Below, piece by piece: positions 26,127-34,543 of a DNA stretch of 64,000 bases. This DNA is from Lachnospiraceae bacterium. Lineage in GTDB: Bacteria; Bacillota; Clostridia; Lachnospirales; Lachnospiraceae. Below the pieces are notes generated by a model, which was not told where the DNA came from, did no database searches, and worked only from the letters and a program-made list of their open reading frames with translations. Numbering within the stretch: the stretch's first letter is position 1; each line of letters starts with the position of its first letter. The stretch lies in assembly GCA_024403455.1 (NCBI GenBank), contig JAKSRR010000018.1, positions 1 to 64,000 of the forward strand. Direction: 5' to 3'. Both the position numbers and the translations under genes were made by a program.

Positions 26127-26303
26127 TGCCTTACTTTCCTGTCAACTTATTTTGTTTGGGATTTCAAAAGAAAATCTCTGCCACAATGATTTTAGTTTAC
26201 ACAAAACACCCCTTCTTCGCAAGTCAGGAAATCCCTCCTTTGATTGCATTTCACGGGTAAAATCAGTATATTTATAAGAGACATTTATGCGTAGGAGAAA
26301 ACC

Positions 26304-27698
26304 ATGGTTTTTTCTAGTTTAGAGTTCCTTTACTGGTTCTTTCCAATCTTCTTTTTCCTATATTTTATTCTTCCGGCGAAGGCTAGAAGTTTTGTCATTC
26401 TGGCTGGCAGCCTTGTTTTTTATGCTTCCGGAGAACCGCTTTACGTATTTGTAATGGTTGGTTCCATACTGATCAATCACTTTTTGGCACAGGGCATCCA
26501 CAGAGGTACCCACGATGGTAGACGCAAGGCCCTCTTAGTCCTTGCTCTACTTCTTAACTTTGGCTGCTTATTTTTCTTTAAATACCTTGGATTCATCAGT
26601 CAGATATTTACTTCCCTGACCAAAATAGAACTTCCCGTTCCTTCCCTGGCGCTTCCGTTAGGCATTAGTTTCTACACTTTTCAGATTACTTCCTATCTGA
26701 TTGACATCTATCGACGCAAATACGATGCAGAAAAGAACTTTATTCACTTTGCTGCCTATGTGTCCATGTTCCCCCAGCTAATTGCTGGCCCCATCGTCAG
26801 TTACGATGAAGTAAGCCAGGATATGAAGAATCGCAAGAGTTCTTTGCAGGACATTGAACAGGGAGCCATGACTTTCACATTAGGATTAGCTTATAAGGTT
26901 CTTCTTGCAAACAAAATTGCTTCCCTGTGGACGGACGTATCCTCTGTCGGTCCCATGGGTATCAATGCAGCAACAGCCTGGTTAGGCGCCTGGGGGTATT
27001 CCATGCAGATCTACTTCGATTTCTTTGGATATTCCCTAATGGCTATTGGCCTTGGACGGATGATGCATTTCAAATTCCCTGAAAACTTTGACAGTCCGTA
27101 TATCTCCACTTCTGCCACAGAATTTTGGCGTCGCTGGCATATCACCTTAGGCAGATGGTTTCGCAATTATGTCTATATCCCCCTAGGAGGCAATAAGAAG
27201 GGCAAAGCCCGCATGCTCTTAAATACCTTCATCGTTTGGTTTCTCACCGGTCTCTGGCACGGTGCTGACTGGAATTTTATCTTTTGGGGACTTTTCTTTT
27301 TCCTACTGCTAATGATTGAAAAACTCGGACTCAAAAAGGTCTTTGACAAAGTAAAACCACTAGGTCATCTTTATGTTCTTTTTTGGATTCCTATTTCCTG
27401 GCTTATTTTTAACGTATCCGATCTCCCGCTTCTCTGGCAGTATCTGAAAACCCTATTCGGTATTTCTTTGCCCGGCAAACCTGCTTTTGATGGCTGGGTA
27501 AAATTTCAGGGACTTCTGGCAACCTACTGGTGGCTCCTGCTTATCTGTATCATTTGCGCCACACCACTTCCCAGATGGCTGATTAAAAAGTTTAATAATG
27601 CACTGCTCACCAAACTAATTCTATTTGCACTCTTTGGTTACTGCATATATCAGATTGCTATCAGCACCAACAATCCATTCCTGTACTTCCGATTCTAA
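26304..27698 (+). CDS. MBOAT-family O-acyltransferase (AlgI/DltB-like)
   Basis: The 464-aa polytopic protein starts MVFSSLEFLYWFFPIFF, the usual AlgI-like N-terminus. It has WRRWHITLGRWFRNYVYIPL and the catalytic-His segment TGLWHGADWNFIFWG. MBOAT proteins of this branch move acyl groups (often acetyl) across the membrane to extracellular polysaccharide. GTAGGAG lies upstream of the ATG. The usual SGNH/DHHW partner gene is not next to it; the neighbouring genes are on the other strand. Confidence 0.92.
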   Translation: MVFSSLEFLYWFFPIFFFLYFILPAKARSFVILAGSLVFYASGEPLYVFVMVGSILINHFLAQGIHRGTHDGRRKALLVLALLLNFGCLFFFKYLGFISQIFTSLTKIELPVPSLALPLGISFYTFQITSYLIDIYRRKYDAEKNFIHFAAYVSMFPQLIAGPIVSYDEVSQDMKNRKSSLQDIEQGAMTFTLGLAYKVLLANKIASLWTDVSSVGPMGINAATAWLGAWGYSMQIYFDFFGYSLMAIGLGRMMHFKFPENFDSPYISTSATEFWRRWHITLGRWFRNYVYIPLGGNKKGKARMLLNTFIVWFLTGLWHGADWNFIFWGLFFFLLLMIEKLGLKKVFDKVKPLGHLYVLFWIPISWLIFNVSDLPLLWQYLKTLFGISLPGKPAFDGWVKFQGLLATYWWLLLICIICATPLPRWLIKKFNNALLTKLILFALFGYCIYQIAISTNNPFLYFRF

Positions 27699-27762
27699 GA
27701 AAGCTTTTCGCTGTGCAATGATGTTGCAGTTCAAAGCCTGTCCCCTAGTATCCTTCATATAA

Positions 27763-27793
27763 AAAAGAGGCAAGTGCCGTACGTGCATTTGCC
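27763..27793 (-). terminator. Terminator after the 972-aa hybrid kinase gene
   Basis: GGCAAGTGC (27769-27777) pairs with GCATTTGCC (27785-27793) with one G-U pair. On the minus strand TCTTTTTT follows. It lies between the convergent MBOAT and kinase genes. Confidence 0.75.
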
Positions 27794-27818
27794 CCGTTTC
27801 ATTAGAAAGTAGTTGTAT

Positions 27819-30737
27819 CTACAGTTTTCCTAAAAGATCTTTTAGCATCTTTTCCAGTTTCTCAACCTTATCTCTTGCAGAATAGATATTGCCTGCCTTT
27901 CCCATGACTTCCAGAATTCTAGCCTGTTCTGAAATCTCTCTGGCACCAATCATCTTGGCTGTGCTCTTGATAGAGTGCGCTTGGATTGTGAAATTTTCAA
28001 TATCTGCTGCCGCCAAAAATCCCTGTAAGGATGCTAGCATTGCCGGCGCATCATTTCTAAATTCATCAATCACTTCATAAGCGAATTCCAGACTTCCACA
28101 ATAATTCACCGCATCATCAATATAAATCTCTGGCGGCAATTCCCGCAGATAGTCTCCATCCTCTGGGTACTCTTCATAAACAACGGAACTCGTCTCTACT
28201 TCTTCATAAGCCGCTTCTTCCTCAAAGCCTGCAGCTCCCTTAATGGCATCACGAATACTCATTTTAACTGGCGCTGGCTGCTTAATAACAGAAGCTACAC
28301 GAACCTTCTTCGCCTTTTCTTTTTCTGCCTCCGCTTTCCAAGCTGCTTCCTGTTCTGCTGCTTCTTTCATTGCAGCTTCTTCTCTCTCTGCAGCCTCTCT
28401 CTCCTTCATGGCAGCTATTTTTTCCTGGGCAATACGAATATTCTCTGGTGCTAACACCTGTTCTTTCTTTAGGATTCTATGATTTTCAGAGATAGCATCT
28501 GCCCCTTCCGCTGCTGACTTATCAAGCACTTTCTTTTCCGGCAAATACATCCCAATAGCCTTTTCCAGATGTTCAGCATCAATAGGCTTTCCGAGGAAGT
28601 CCGTAAAGCCTTCCTTCTGATAACTTTCCTTTGCACCAGCAACAACATTCGCTGTTAAGGCAATTACCGGTGTATCTCCATTGAGCCCTTCCTGCTTCTG
28701 CAGTGCATGCAGTGTTTCAATACCATCCATACCCGGCATACGATGATCCAAAAGAATCAGATCATATTTTTTGACCTTTGTCATCTGCAGACAATGCTGC
28801 CCGTCACTGGCTGTATCAACACTGATTCCCGTTTGCTTTAACAGACCGGTGACTACCTTTAGGTTTAGAGTCACATCGTCCACAACCAAAATCTTTGCTT
28901 CCGGAGCATACAGCGTGGACTGGTAAATTTGTACCTTACCCCTTTGTTCAAAATCAACCTTTCCAAGAGGCGAAGCATCCACGATTTTTTGTGAGATAGT
29001 GAAGGCAAAAGTAGAACCTTCGCCATAAGCACTATGTACTTCTAATTTGCTTCCCATCATATCGAGAAGTCTTACTACCAAAGGAAGTCCTAGCCCTGTT
29101 CCCTCGATAGAACGATTTCGTTTGGTATCTAATCTCTCATAAGGAACCAGAAGTTTATCCATCTCCTCTTCCTTCATACCAATACCGGTATCCTGCACCT
29201 CCACCCGAATCTTTGCCTCGTCACCTTCACATGCACACTGGATGGTGAATCGTACGGTACCCTTCTCGGTATACTTCACTGCATTGGTAAGTAAATTCAC
29301 AATGCACTGCTTCAGACGAATATCGTCGCCGTAAAGCAAGGACGGAATATCCTCTGCAATCTGCACCTCAAAAGTAAGATATTTACTCTGTGCGCGAAGG
29401 GCGATCATACGATAGACATCCTTAACAACCTCTTCTATAGAATATTCTGCCGGATTAATCTCCAGCTTGCCGGATTCAATCTTGGAGAAATCAAGAACAT
29501 CGTTGATAATTCCAAGAAGCGTCTTTCCTGATCGCTGTATATCCGTCGCATATCCCAGAATCGCTTCATCCTGACACTCTCTCAAAATCATCTCATCCAA
29601 TCCTAAAACCGCATTAATCGGCGTTCTGACCTCATGAGACATATTGGAAACAAAGACACTCTTTGCCGCATTTGCTCTCTTTAGTTCTTCATTCTGCTCA
29701 TCCACAACAGAGATATACCTGCGAAGGCTACGGCTATAAATACTGAAAATAACCAGTTCCAAAATAACCCAGCAGCCCATGAAGGAGATGGTAAAGATAA
29801 TCATCATCAAAATAGAATCTGATGCTTTATTAAAACCAGAGGCATCTACATGGTACACATAAATCCAGCCTTCATTACCAGGAACCTTGTGAATAAAGGT
29901 GGCAAAGGTTTTGTCTAAGCGCTCCTCATAAAGTTCCAAATAAGCCTCTCCCGTTTCTTCTAAGGAGTAAATAGCCTCCGCAACCTCATCCTGTCCAATA
30001 TAGCGAGCTACATCCGCAAAATAGTCTTTTCCAGCCGCATCTTCTCCTGGCACTAGAGTTCCTTCCAACAGTTTGTATTCCCTGTCAAGCAGCACTCCCG
30101 TACTAGTTTCCATACCTTCCACATTGATGGCGGCAATCTCCATATCCTTAAAGGTACTTGCAAATACAATCAAGTACGCTTTCCCTTCAATGGCTACTTT
30201 GCAGAAAATACCAAAAGCATTCTCACCATCTTCTGTTTTGAACAGACTGGAGACATGAGAATTACTGTCGTTATAGGTATCTTTTATATTTTGCAGATAC
30301 TGCGCATCTGCCAACGAACACGGAAACAGAGAATCACTTTCTGGAAGCAGTTTGTATACACCATCCCCTTCCAGTTCTACCAGAGCAATTTCCTCATAAA
30401 AACTTTTCCAGTGTTCCAGATAATCTACCGTCTCATCAAAAGTTAGACCATCCTCTGTAATATAGCTTCCATAACTGGAAATAATCATATCCTGGGTCTG
30501 AATATGAGAACCTATTTGATTTGCCATCGTCGATACGATATTGGACTGGGTCAGCTTAGCATCCTTATATTCTTCATTTCGCATCAACTTCGACATCAGA
30601 AAAAAGGAGGTCAGAAAAGCCACTGCAATGACCATATTTAAAATCACCATGAAGGTGGTCATACGGTGCTTTTTCGTTCCATCCTTTTGAATTTCCTGTA
30701 TATTATTTAGGATTTCTCTCATCGTTTTCTTTTTCAT
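27819..30737 (-). CDS. Hybrid sensor histidine kinase with extracellular sensor and HPt
   Basis: The 972-aa protein has a membrane segment (30-48), an outside sensor of about 255 aa with Cache-like layout, and a second membrane segment (308-332). HisKA has H367 in SHEVRTP, the HATPase boxes follow (NLLTNAVKY, DTGIG, GTGLGL), and the receiver has D663 in LLDHRMPGMDG. Residues 765-812 are an Ala/Glu/Lys-rich coiled-coil linker, followed by an HPt domain with H920 in QAHSIKST. The receiver-HPt order suggests that phosphate is passed on to a separate regulator. The gene follows the serine acetyltransferase gene by 6 nt and is the last gene of that operon. The signal is unknown. Confidence 0.9.
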   Translation of the reverse strand: MKKKTMREILNNIQEIQKDGTKKHRMTTFMVILNMVIAVAFLTSFFLMSKLMRNEEYKDAKLTQSNIVSTMANQIGSHIQTQDMIISSYGSYITEDGLTFDETVDYLEHWKSFYEEIALVELEGDGVYKLLPESDSLFPCSLADAQYLQNIKDTYNDSNSHVSSLFKTEDGENAFGIFCKVAIEGKAYLIVFASTFKDMEIAAINVEGMETSTGVLLDREYKLLEGTLVPGEDAAGKDYFADVARYIGQDEVAEAIYSLEETGEAYLELYEERLDKTFATFIHKVPGNEGWIYVYHVDASGFNKASDSILMMIIFTISFMGCWVILELVIFSIYSRSLRRYISVVDEQNEELKRANAAKSVFVSNMSHEVRTPINAVLGLDEMILRECQDEAILGYATDIQRSGKTLLGIINDVLDFSKIESGKLEINPAEYSIEEVVKDVYRMIALRAQSKYLTFEVQIAEDIPSLLYGDDIRLKQCIVNLLTNAVKYTEKGTVRFTIQCACEGDEAKIRVEVQDTGIGMKEEEMDKLLVPYERLDTKRNRSIEGTGLGLPLVVRLLDMMGSKLEVHSAYGEGSTFAFTISQKIVDASPLGKVDFEQRGKVQIYQSTLYAPEAKILVVDDVTLNLKVVTGLLKQTGISVDTASDGQHCLQMTKVKKYDLILLDHRMPGMDGIETLHALQKQEGLNGDTPVIALTANVVAGAKESYQKEGFTDFLGKPIDAEHLEKAIGMYLPEKKVLDKSAAEGADAISENHRILKKEQVLAPENIRIAQEKIAAMKEREAAEREEAAMKEAAEQEAAWKAEAEKEKAKKVRVASVIKQPAPVKMSIRDAIKGAAGFEEEAAYEEVETSSVVYEEYPEDGDYLRELPPEIYIDDAVNYCGSLEFAYEVIDEFRNDAPAMLASLQGFLAAADIENFTIQAHSIKSTAKMIGAREISEQARILEVMGKAGNIYSARDKVEKLEKMLKDLLGKL

Positions 30738-30743
30738 GAATCC

Positions 30744-31628
30744 CTACTCCGCAATGGTTCGCATCTTTAAATCAGGCATCAGCGCACTGACCTTTGTATT
30801 CTTGGGAACAGACTTCGTAACAAAAGTATTGCCGGCGATTACCGAATTTTCCCCAACCACCGTCTCTCCACCAAGAATGGATGTATTGGAATAAATCACT
30901 ACATTATCCTCAATAGTAGGGTGACGTTTCACGCCGCTTAAGCTCTGTCCCCCCTGGGTAGAAAGTGCACCTAGGGTAACCCCCTGATAAATCTTTACAT
31001 GGTTTCCAATGACTGTTGTTTCACCAATAACAATCCCCGTACCATGGTCAATAAAGAAGTACTCACCAATGGTTGCTCCAGGATTGATATCAATACCAGT
31101 TTTTCCATGTGCATATTCTGTCATAACACGAGGGATTAACGGAATCTGCTGCACATATAACTCATGGGCCACACGGTATACGAAAATTGCAAAGATACCA
31201 GGATACGAAAAGATGATTTCTTCTTTGCTGTTGGCTGCGGGATCTCCCAAAAGTTCTGCTTCCACATCCTTCATCAGCATATTTTGAATCTCCGGTAACT
31301 TCTGCAGGAGGGTAAGGGTCTCACGTTTTGCTAAATCATTCGCTTCCTCTTCTTTTGCTTTTCCTGCAAACAAAAGGCTATTGCGAATCTCTTTATAAAG
31401 CATCTCATAGATGCCCGCTAAAGTATTTCCCGCAAAATTTTCCGGTGCCACTAGTGCTGTATTTTCAGAGCCAAAAAAGCCCGGAAACATCAGTCTTCGA
31501 ATCTCTTCCAAAATAGAAATAATCCTTGCTCTATCCGGCATATGTTCGCCACGATTCATCTGCTGCCCGTAAGCTTTTCCTAGTTCTTCTCCGATTAAAC
31601 GAAGTGTATCTCTAATTTCTTCAGCCAT
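30744..31628 (-). CDS. epsC: Serine O-acetyltransferase (EpsC/CysE type)
   Basis: The 294-aa protein has a helical N-terminal region and a C-terminal left-handed beta-helix of hexapeptide repeats. The diagnostic segments are GIDINPGATIGEYFFIDHGTG, VIGNHVKIYQGVTLGA and KRHPTIEDNVVIYSNTSILGG. It makes O-acetylserine for cysteine synthesis by CysK, which is encoded about 18 kb away (49853). Here it is 24 nt downstream of the radical SAM gene and 6 nt before a hybrid kinase gene. The N-terminal part is longer than in E. coli CysE, as in the EpsC group. Confidence 0.92.
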   Translation of the reverse strand: MAEEIRDTLRLIGEELGKAYGQQMNRGEHMPDRARIISILEEIRRLMFPGFFGSENTALVAPENFAGNTLAGIYEMLYKEIRNSLLFAGKAKEEEANDLAKRETLTLLQKLPEIQNMLMKDVEAELLGDPAANSKEEIIFSYPGIFAIFVYRVAHELYVQQIPLIPRVMTEYAHGKTGIDINPGATIGEYFFIDHGTGIVIGETTVIGNHVKIYQGVTLGALSTQGGQSLSGVKRHPTIEDNVVIYSNTSILGGETVVGENSVIAGNTFVTKSVPKNTKVSALMPDLKMRTIAE

Positions 31629-31652
31629 GTTTTTCTCTTTTCATCAAACGAT

Positions 31653-32744
31653 TTAAAATAAAATTCCTTTAAAGCACATATTCTGCTTATGTTCTTCAAA
31701 GTTCCAGGTATGAAATGCGCCGCCGGCACAAAATGCAAAATCTTTGCAGTCCTTACAGCCTTCTTCACACCGCCAATCTGTGCGGTACTGTGAAAACTTC
31801 TTCAGCCAAACTTCTTTAAAATCATCCTGTCTGATATTACCCTGGATTAACTCCGGTCTTCTTTCCACATCCAGACACGCTGCTATATCACCATTCCACA
31901 TGATACTAGCCGTATATATGCCTGCATTACACAGGAAATACCACTTACGAACTTCCCTTTCATAATCAAGTCCCAAATAATGTGCGCAGCCATAAACAGT
32001 GGGAAGCAATGAATCATCATAATGCGTCCGGATATAGTCCATCATATACTTATAATCTTCTGGCTCCAGTTTTAAATCAGGGTTATCCTTCGCTCGTCCA
32101 ATGGGATCCATATTTATCACACGCCAGGACTTTAAGATATTCTCCTTTTTTAACAGCTCATGTAATGCCGGAATTTCTTCAATGTTTTTCTTATGCACAA
32201 CAGTGGTTACCTGAAGATGCTTTACCCCACTATAATCGTGCAGGGCATGAAGTCCCGCCATGGCCCTGTCAAAGCCACCCTCTGTCTGTCTAAACCAATC
32301 ATGGGTCTTTGGCAGTCCATCAATACTAACGGAAATCGTTCCAAGACCAACGCGCTTTAGCTCCTTTGCAACCTTCTCATCAATAAGGGTTGCATTGCTG
32401 GTCATTCCCCAGTGATATCCCAGACTGTGGGCATACTCCATAATTTCAAAAAAGTCCTTTCGAAGAAGTGGTTCTCCTCCCGTAATACACAACTGCATAT
32501 CACCGATATCAAACTGTTCTTTTGTTTTTTTCAGGAATGCCTTGATCTCAGCCGCCGACAGTTGTCCCTCTGGTTCTGTCTCACCGCATCGACTGCCGCA
32601 ATGTCTGCAACGCTCATTGCAAAGATTGGTCATCTCAATAAACAGAAAGCGAAGGCGGGGGTTCTTTCGAAGTTCCCCACGAAACTCTGCAAGACTGGTC
32701 ATATGTTGTTTTTTTGTTCTTCTAGACAGTACAGGTATTGCCAT
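31653..32744 (-). CDS. Radical SAM/SPASM enzyme coupled to a repeat lipoprotein
   Basis: The 363-aa protein has the radical SAM motif CNERCRHC (residues 42-49), the GGEPLLR segment that binds SAM and SVSIDGLP. The C-terminal SPASM-type region has Cys in WNGDIAACLD, then CEEGCKDC, FCAGG and a final Cys near the end. SPASM enzymes with this make-up modify ribosomal peptides or proteins using auxiliary Fe-S clusters. The ATG overlaps the stop of the small repeat lipoprotein gene (TAATG), so the two are translated together. From memory this resembles the enzyme of the described rSAM/lipoprotein systems of Bacteroidetes. The modification made is unknown. Confidence 0.85.
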   Translation of the reverse strand: MAIPVLSRRTKKQHMTSLAEFRGELRKNPRLRFLFIEMTNLCNERCRHCGSRCGETEPEGQLSAAEIKAFLKKTKEQFDIGDMQLCITGGEPLLRKDFFEIMEYAHSLGYHWGMTSNATLIDEKVAKELKRVGLGTISVSIDGLPKTHDWFRQTEGGFDRAMAGLHALHDYSGVKHLQVTTVVHKKNIEEIPALHELLKKENILKSWRVINMDPIGRAKDNPDLKLEPEDYKYMMDYIRTHYDDSLLPTVYGCAHYLGLDYEREVRKWYFLCNAGIYTASIMWNGDIAACLDVERRPELIQGNIRQDDFKEVWLKKFSQYRTDWRCEEGCKDCKDFAFCAGGAFHTWNFEEHKQNMCFKGILF

Positions 32745-33094
32745 TACATATCCTCAGGTGGTCCATATACACACACATCCATATTCTCCTCGGGATGAAA
32801 ATCAGGAATGATTTCTTCCTCTGGATTCTTCCTGGAATCTTCCTCAGATTCTTCCTCATCAAACAAATCCTCCGGAGGGCCATATACATCAACGTTCAGA
32901 TTCTCGGAAGGATCATAATCGTCAACAATATCCTCCGGGGGGCCATATACTGCCACTGGCACATTCTCTTCGCTATTAAACTTACATCCTGTACAAAGCA
33001 TGGTCAGCAAAACAGCGCCCAGACATACACCATATTTTTTCTTATGGCCTTTGAAACCAAAAGCATTTTTCCAGGCATTCAAAAACGACTTCAT
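32744..33094 (-). CDS. Small lipoprotein-like protein with three VYGPPED repeats, candidate radical SAM substrate
   Basis: The 116-aa protein has a positively charged N-terminus (residues 1-20), a hydrophobic stretch YGVCLGAVLLTMLCTGC and a candidate lipobox Cys37 (CTGC, not the canonical LxGC). The mature part holds three copies of a 14-residue repeat with pattern [ES]EN-x-x-V-x-VYGPPED at 42-55, 63-76 and 102-115; Tyr50, Tyr71 and Tyr110 are in register. Acidic spacers separate the repeats. AAAGGAG lies 6 nt before the ATG. The stop overlaps the start of the radical SAM gene. I infer that the repeats are the target of that enzyme, as in multi-core peptide precursors. Confidence 0.75.
   Translation of the reverse strand: MKSFLNAWKNAFGFKGHKKKYGVCLGAVLLTMLCTGCKFNSEENVPVAVYGPPEDIVDDYDPSENLNVDVYGPPEDLFDEEESEEDSRKNPEEEIIPDFHPEENMDVCVYGPPEDM
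32750..32971 (-). repeat. Three in-frame copies of a 42-bp coding repeat
   Basis: The copies are at 32930-32971, 32867-32908 and 32750-32791. The best kept DNA part is GGVCCATATAC with TCCTC next to it; third positions vary between copies while the VYGPPED residues do not, which points to selection on the protein sequence rather than a recent duplication. Confidence 0.85.
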
Positions 33095-33121
33095 GGGTAC
33101 TCCTTTCTAAATCCAAAAGAT

Positions 33122-34525
33122 TTATTCTTCACCATTCCAACAATAGGTACAAAGTTTACAAGGTTCGATTCCAACAGCTTCCACCATATCATCTAATCGG
33201 TGGAAACGAAGGGAAGTGAATTTTAGTTTTTCACAAATTCTTTCTACCATGGTTTCATATTCCTTAGTATCTGGATCACAGTATTTCTTTATGGTTTCCT
33301 CAGATACATCCTCCCCCTCTAATTCCTTAATAACCACGCGAGTGATTAATTCCATTTCGGAATTGGAGCGGCTGAAATTTAAGTATTTACAGCCGTATAC
33401 AAGCGGAGGGCAGGCAGGACGGATGTGAACTTCCTTGGCTCCATTTTCATATAAGTATTCTGTAGTTTCTCTAAGCTGGGTTCCACGTACAATCGAATCA
33501 TCAATGAGCAATAAGCTCTTGTCCTTAATCAGTTCAGGTACAGCAATCAGTTTCATCTTCGCAATCAAGTTACGCTGGGTCTGGATGGTAGGCATAAAGG
33601 AACGAGGCCAGGTTGGTGTATACTTAATAAACGGTCTGGAGAAGGGTACACCAGATTCGTTAGCATATCCAACTGCATGAGCAACACCAGAGTCAGGAAC
33701 ACCTGCAACGATATCAGGCTTCACATGATCTCTTTTTGCCAGAGCCTGACCACAGCGATAACGCATCTCTTCTACAGAGACACCTTCGTAGCTAGCAGAA
33801 GGATATCCATAGTAAATCCAAAGGAAGGTACAAATCTTCATCTTGTCCCCAGGAAGTACTAAGGTCTTCACTTCATTTTCGTTCATGACACAGATTTCCC
33901 CGGGGCCAAGTTCTTTTATCTTTTCATAGCCCAAATTTCTGAAGGAAAAATCTTCAAATGCTGCACAAAGACCATCCTCTTTCTTTCCTACAGCAATCGG
34001 AGTACGTCCATATTTATCTCTTGCAAGGTATACACCCATGGGTGTCAAAATCATCATAGAGATAGAGCCTTCAATCACATCCAAGGCATATTTGATACCC
34101 TCAATAAAATTCTCTTTTTGGTTGATGAGTGATGTAACTAATTCCGTCTGATTAATCTCACCATTACTCATTTCAAAGAAGTGGGTATTATTTTTCAAAA
34201 TATCTTCAATCAACGCTTCTGCATTGTTTACCTTACCAACCGATACCACAGCAAAAGAACCGTGATGAGAACGAACAAATACAGGCTGCGCCTCATAGTC
34301 TGAAATAACACCAATACCATATTTTCCCTTCATGGTATTTGCTTCTTTGTCAAATTTGGTTCTGAAAGGTGCATTATCAATCTTATGAATTGCTCTATCA
34401 AAACCATTTTCTCCATAGACAGCAAGACCAGCTCTTCTTGTTCCTAAATGTGAATGGTAATCTGTTCCAAAAAACAAATCAAATACGCAATCATTCTTGT
34501 GTGCTACACCGAAAAATCCGCCCAT
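33122..34525 (-). CDS. PurF-family amidophosphoribosyltransferase paralogue lacking the N-terminal Cys
   Basis: The 467-aa protein has the PurF layout: an N-terminal Ntn-glutaminase-like region, then a type I PRTase domain with the PRPP loop LLIDDSIVRGTQL. The protein starts MGGFFGV, where active PurF has a Cys directly after Met, so the glutamine-hydrolysing nucleophile is missing; the following segment (GTDYHSHLGTRRAG) also departs from ALQHRGQESAG. CKLCTYCWNG near the C-terminus matches the Cys pair that holds the 4Fe-4S cluster in Bacillus-type PurF. It may use ammonia, another acceptor, or act as a regulator. AGGAGG precedes the ATG. It lies 18 nt after the GGDEF gene and 27 nt before the lipoprotein gene. 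Confidence 0.8.
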   Translation of the reverse strand: MGGFFGVAHKNDCVFDLFFGTDYHSHLGTRRAGLAVYGENGFDRAIHKIDNAPFRTKFDKEANTMKGKYGIGVISDYEAQPVFVRSHHGSFAVVSVGKVNNAEALIEDILKNNTHFFEMSNGEINQTELVTSLINQKENFIEGIKYALDVIEGSISMMILTPMGVYLARDKYGRTPIAVGKKEDGLCAAFEDFSFRNLGYEKIKELGPGEICVMNENEVKTLVLPGDKMKICTFLWIYYGYPSASYEGVSVEEMRYRCGQALAKRDHVKPDIVAGVPDSGVAHAVGYANESGVPFSRPFIKYTPTWPRSFMPTIQTQRNLIAKMKLIAVPELIKDKSLLLIDDSIVRGTQLRETTEYLYENGAKEVHIRPACPPLVYGCKYLNFSRSNSEMELITRVVIKELEGEDVSEETIKKYCDPDTKEYETMVERICEKLKFTSLRFHRLDDMVEAVGIEPCKLCTYCWNGEE

Positions 34526-34543
34526 AATCGGGACCTCCTATCA

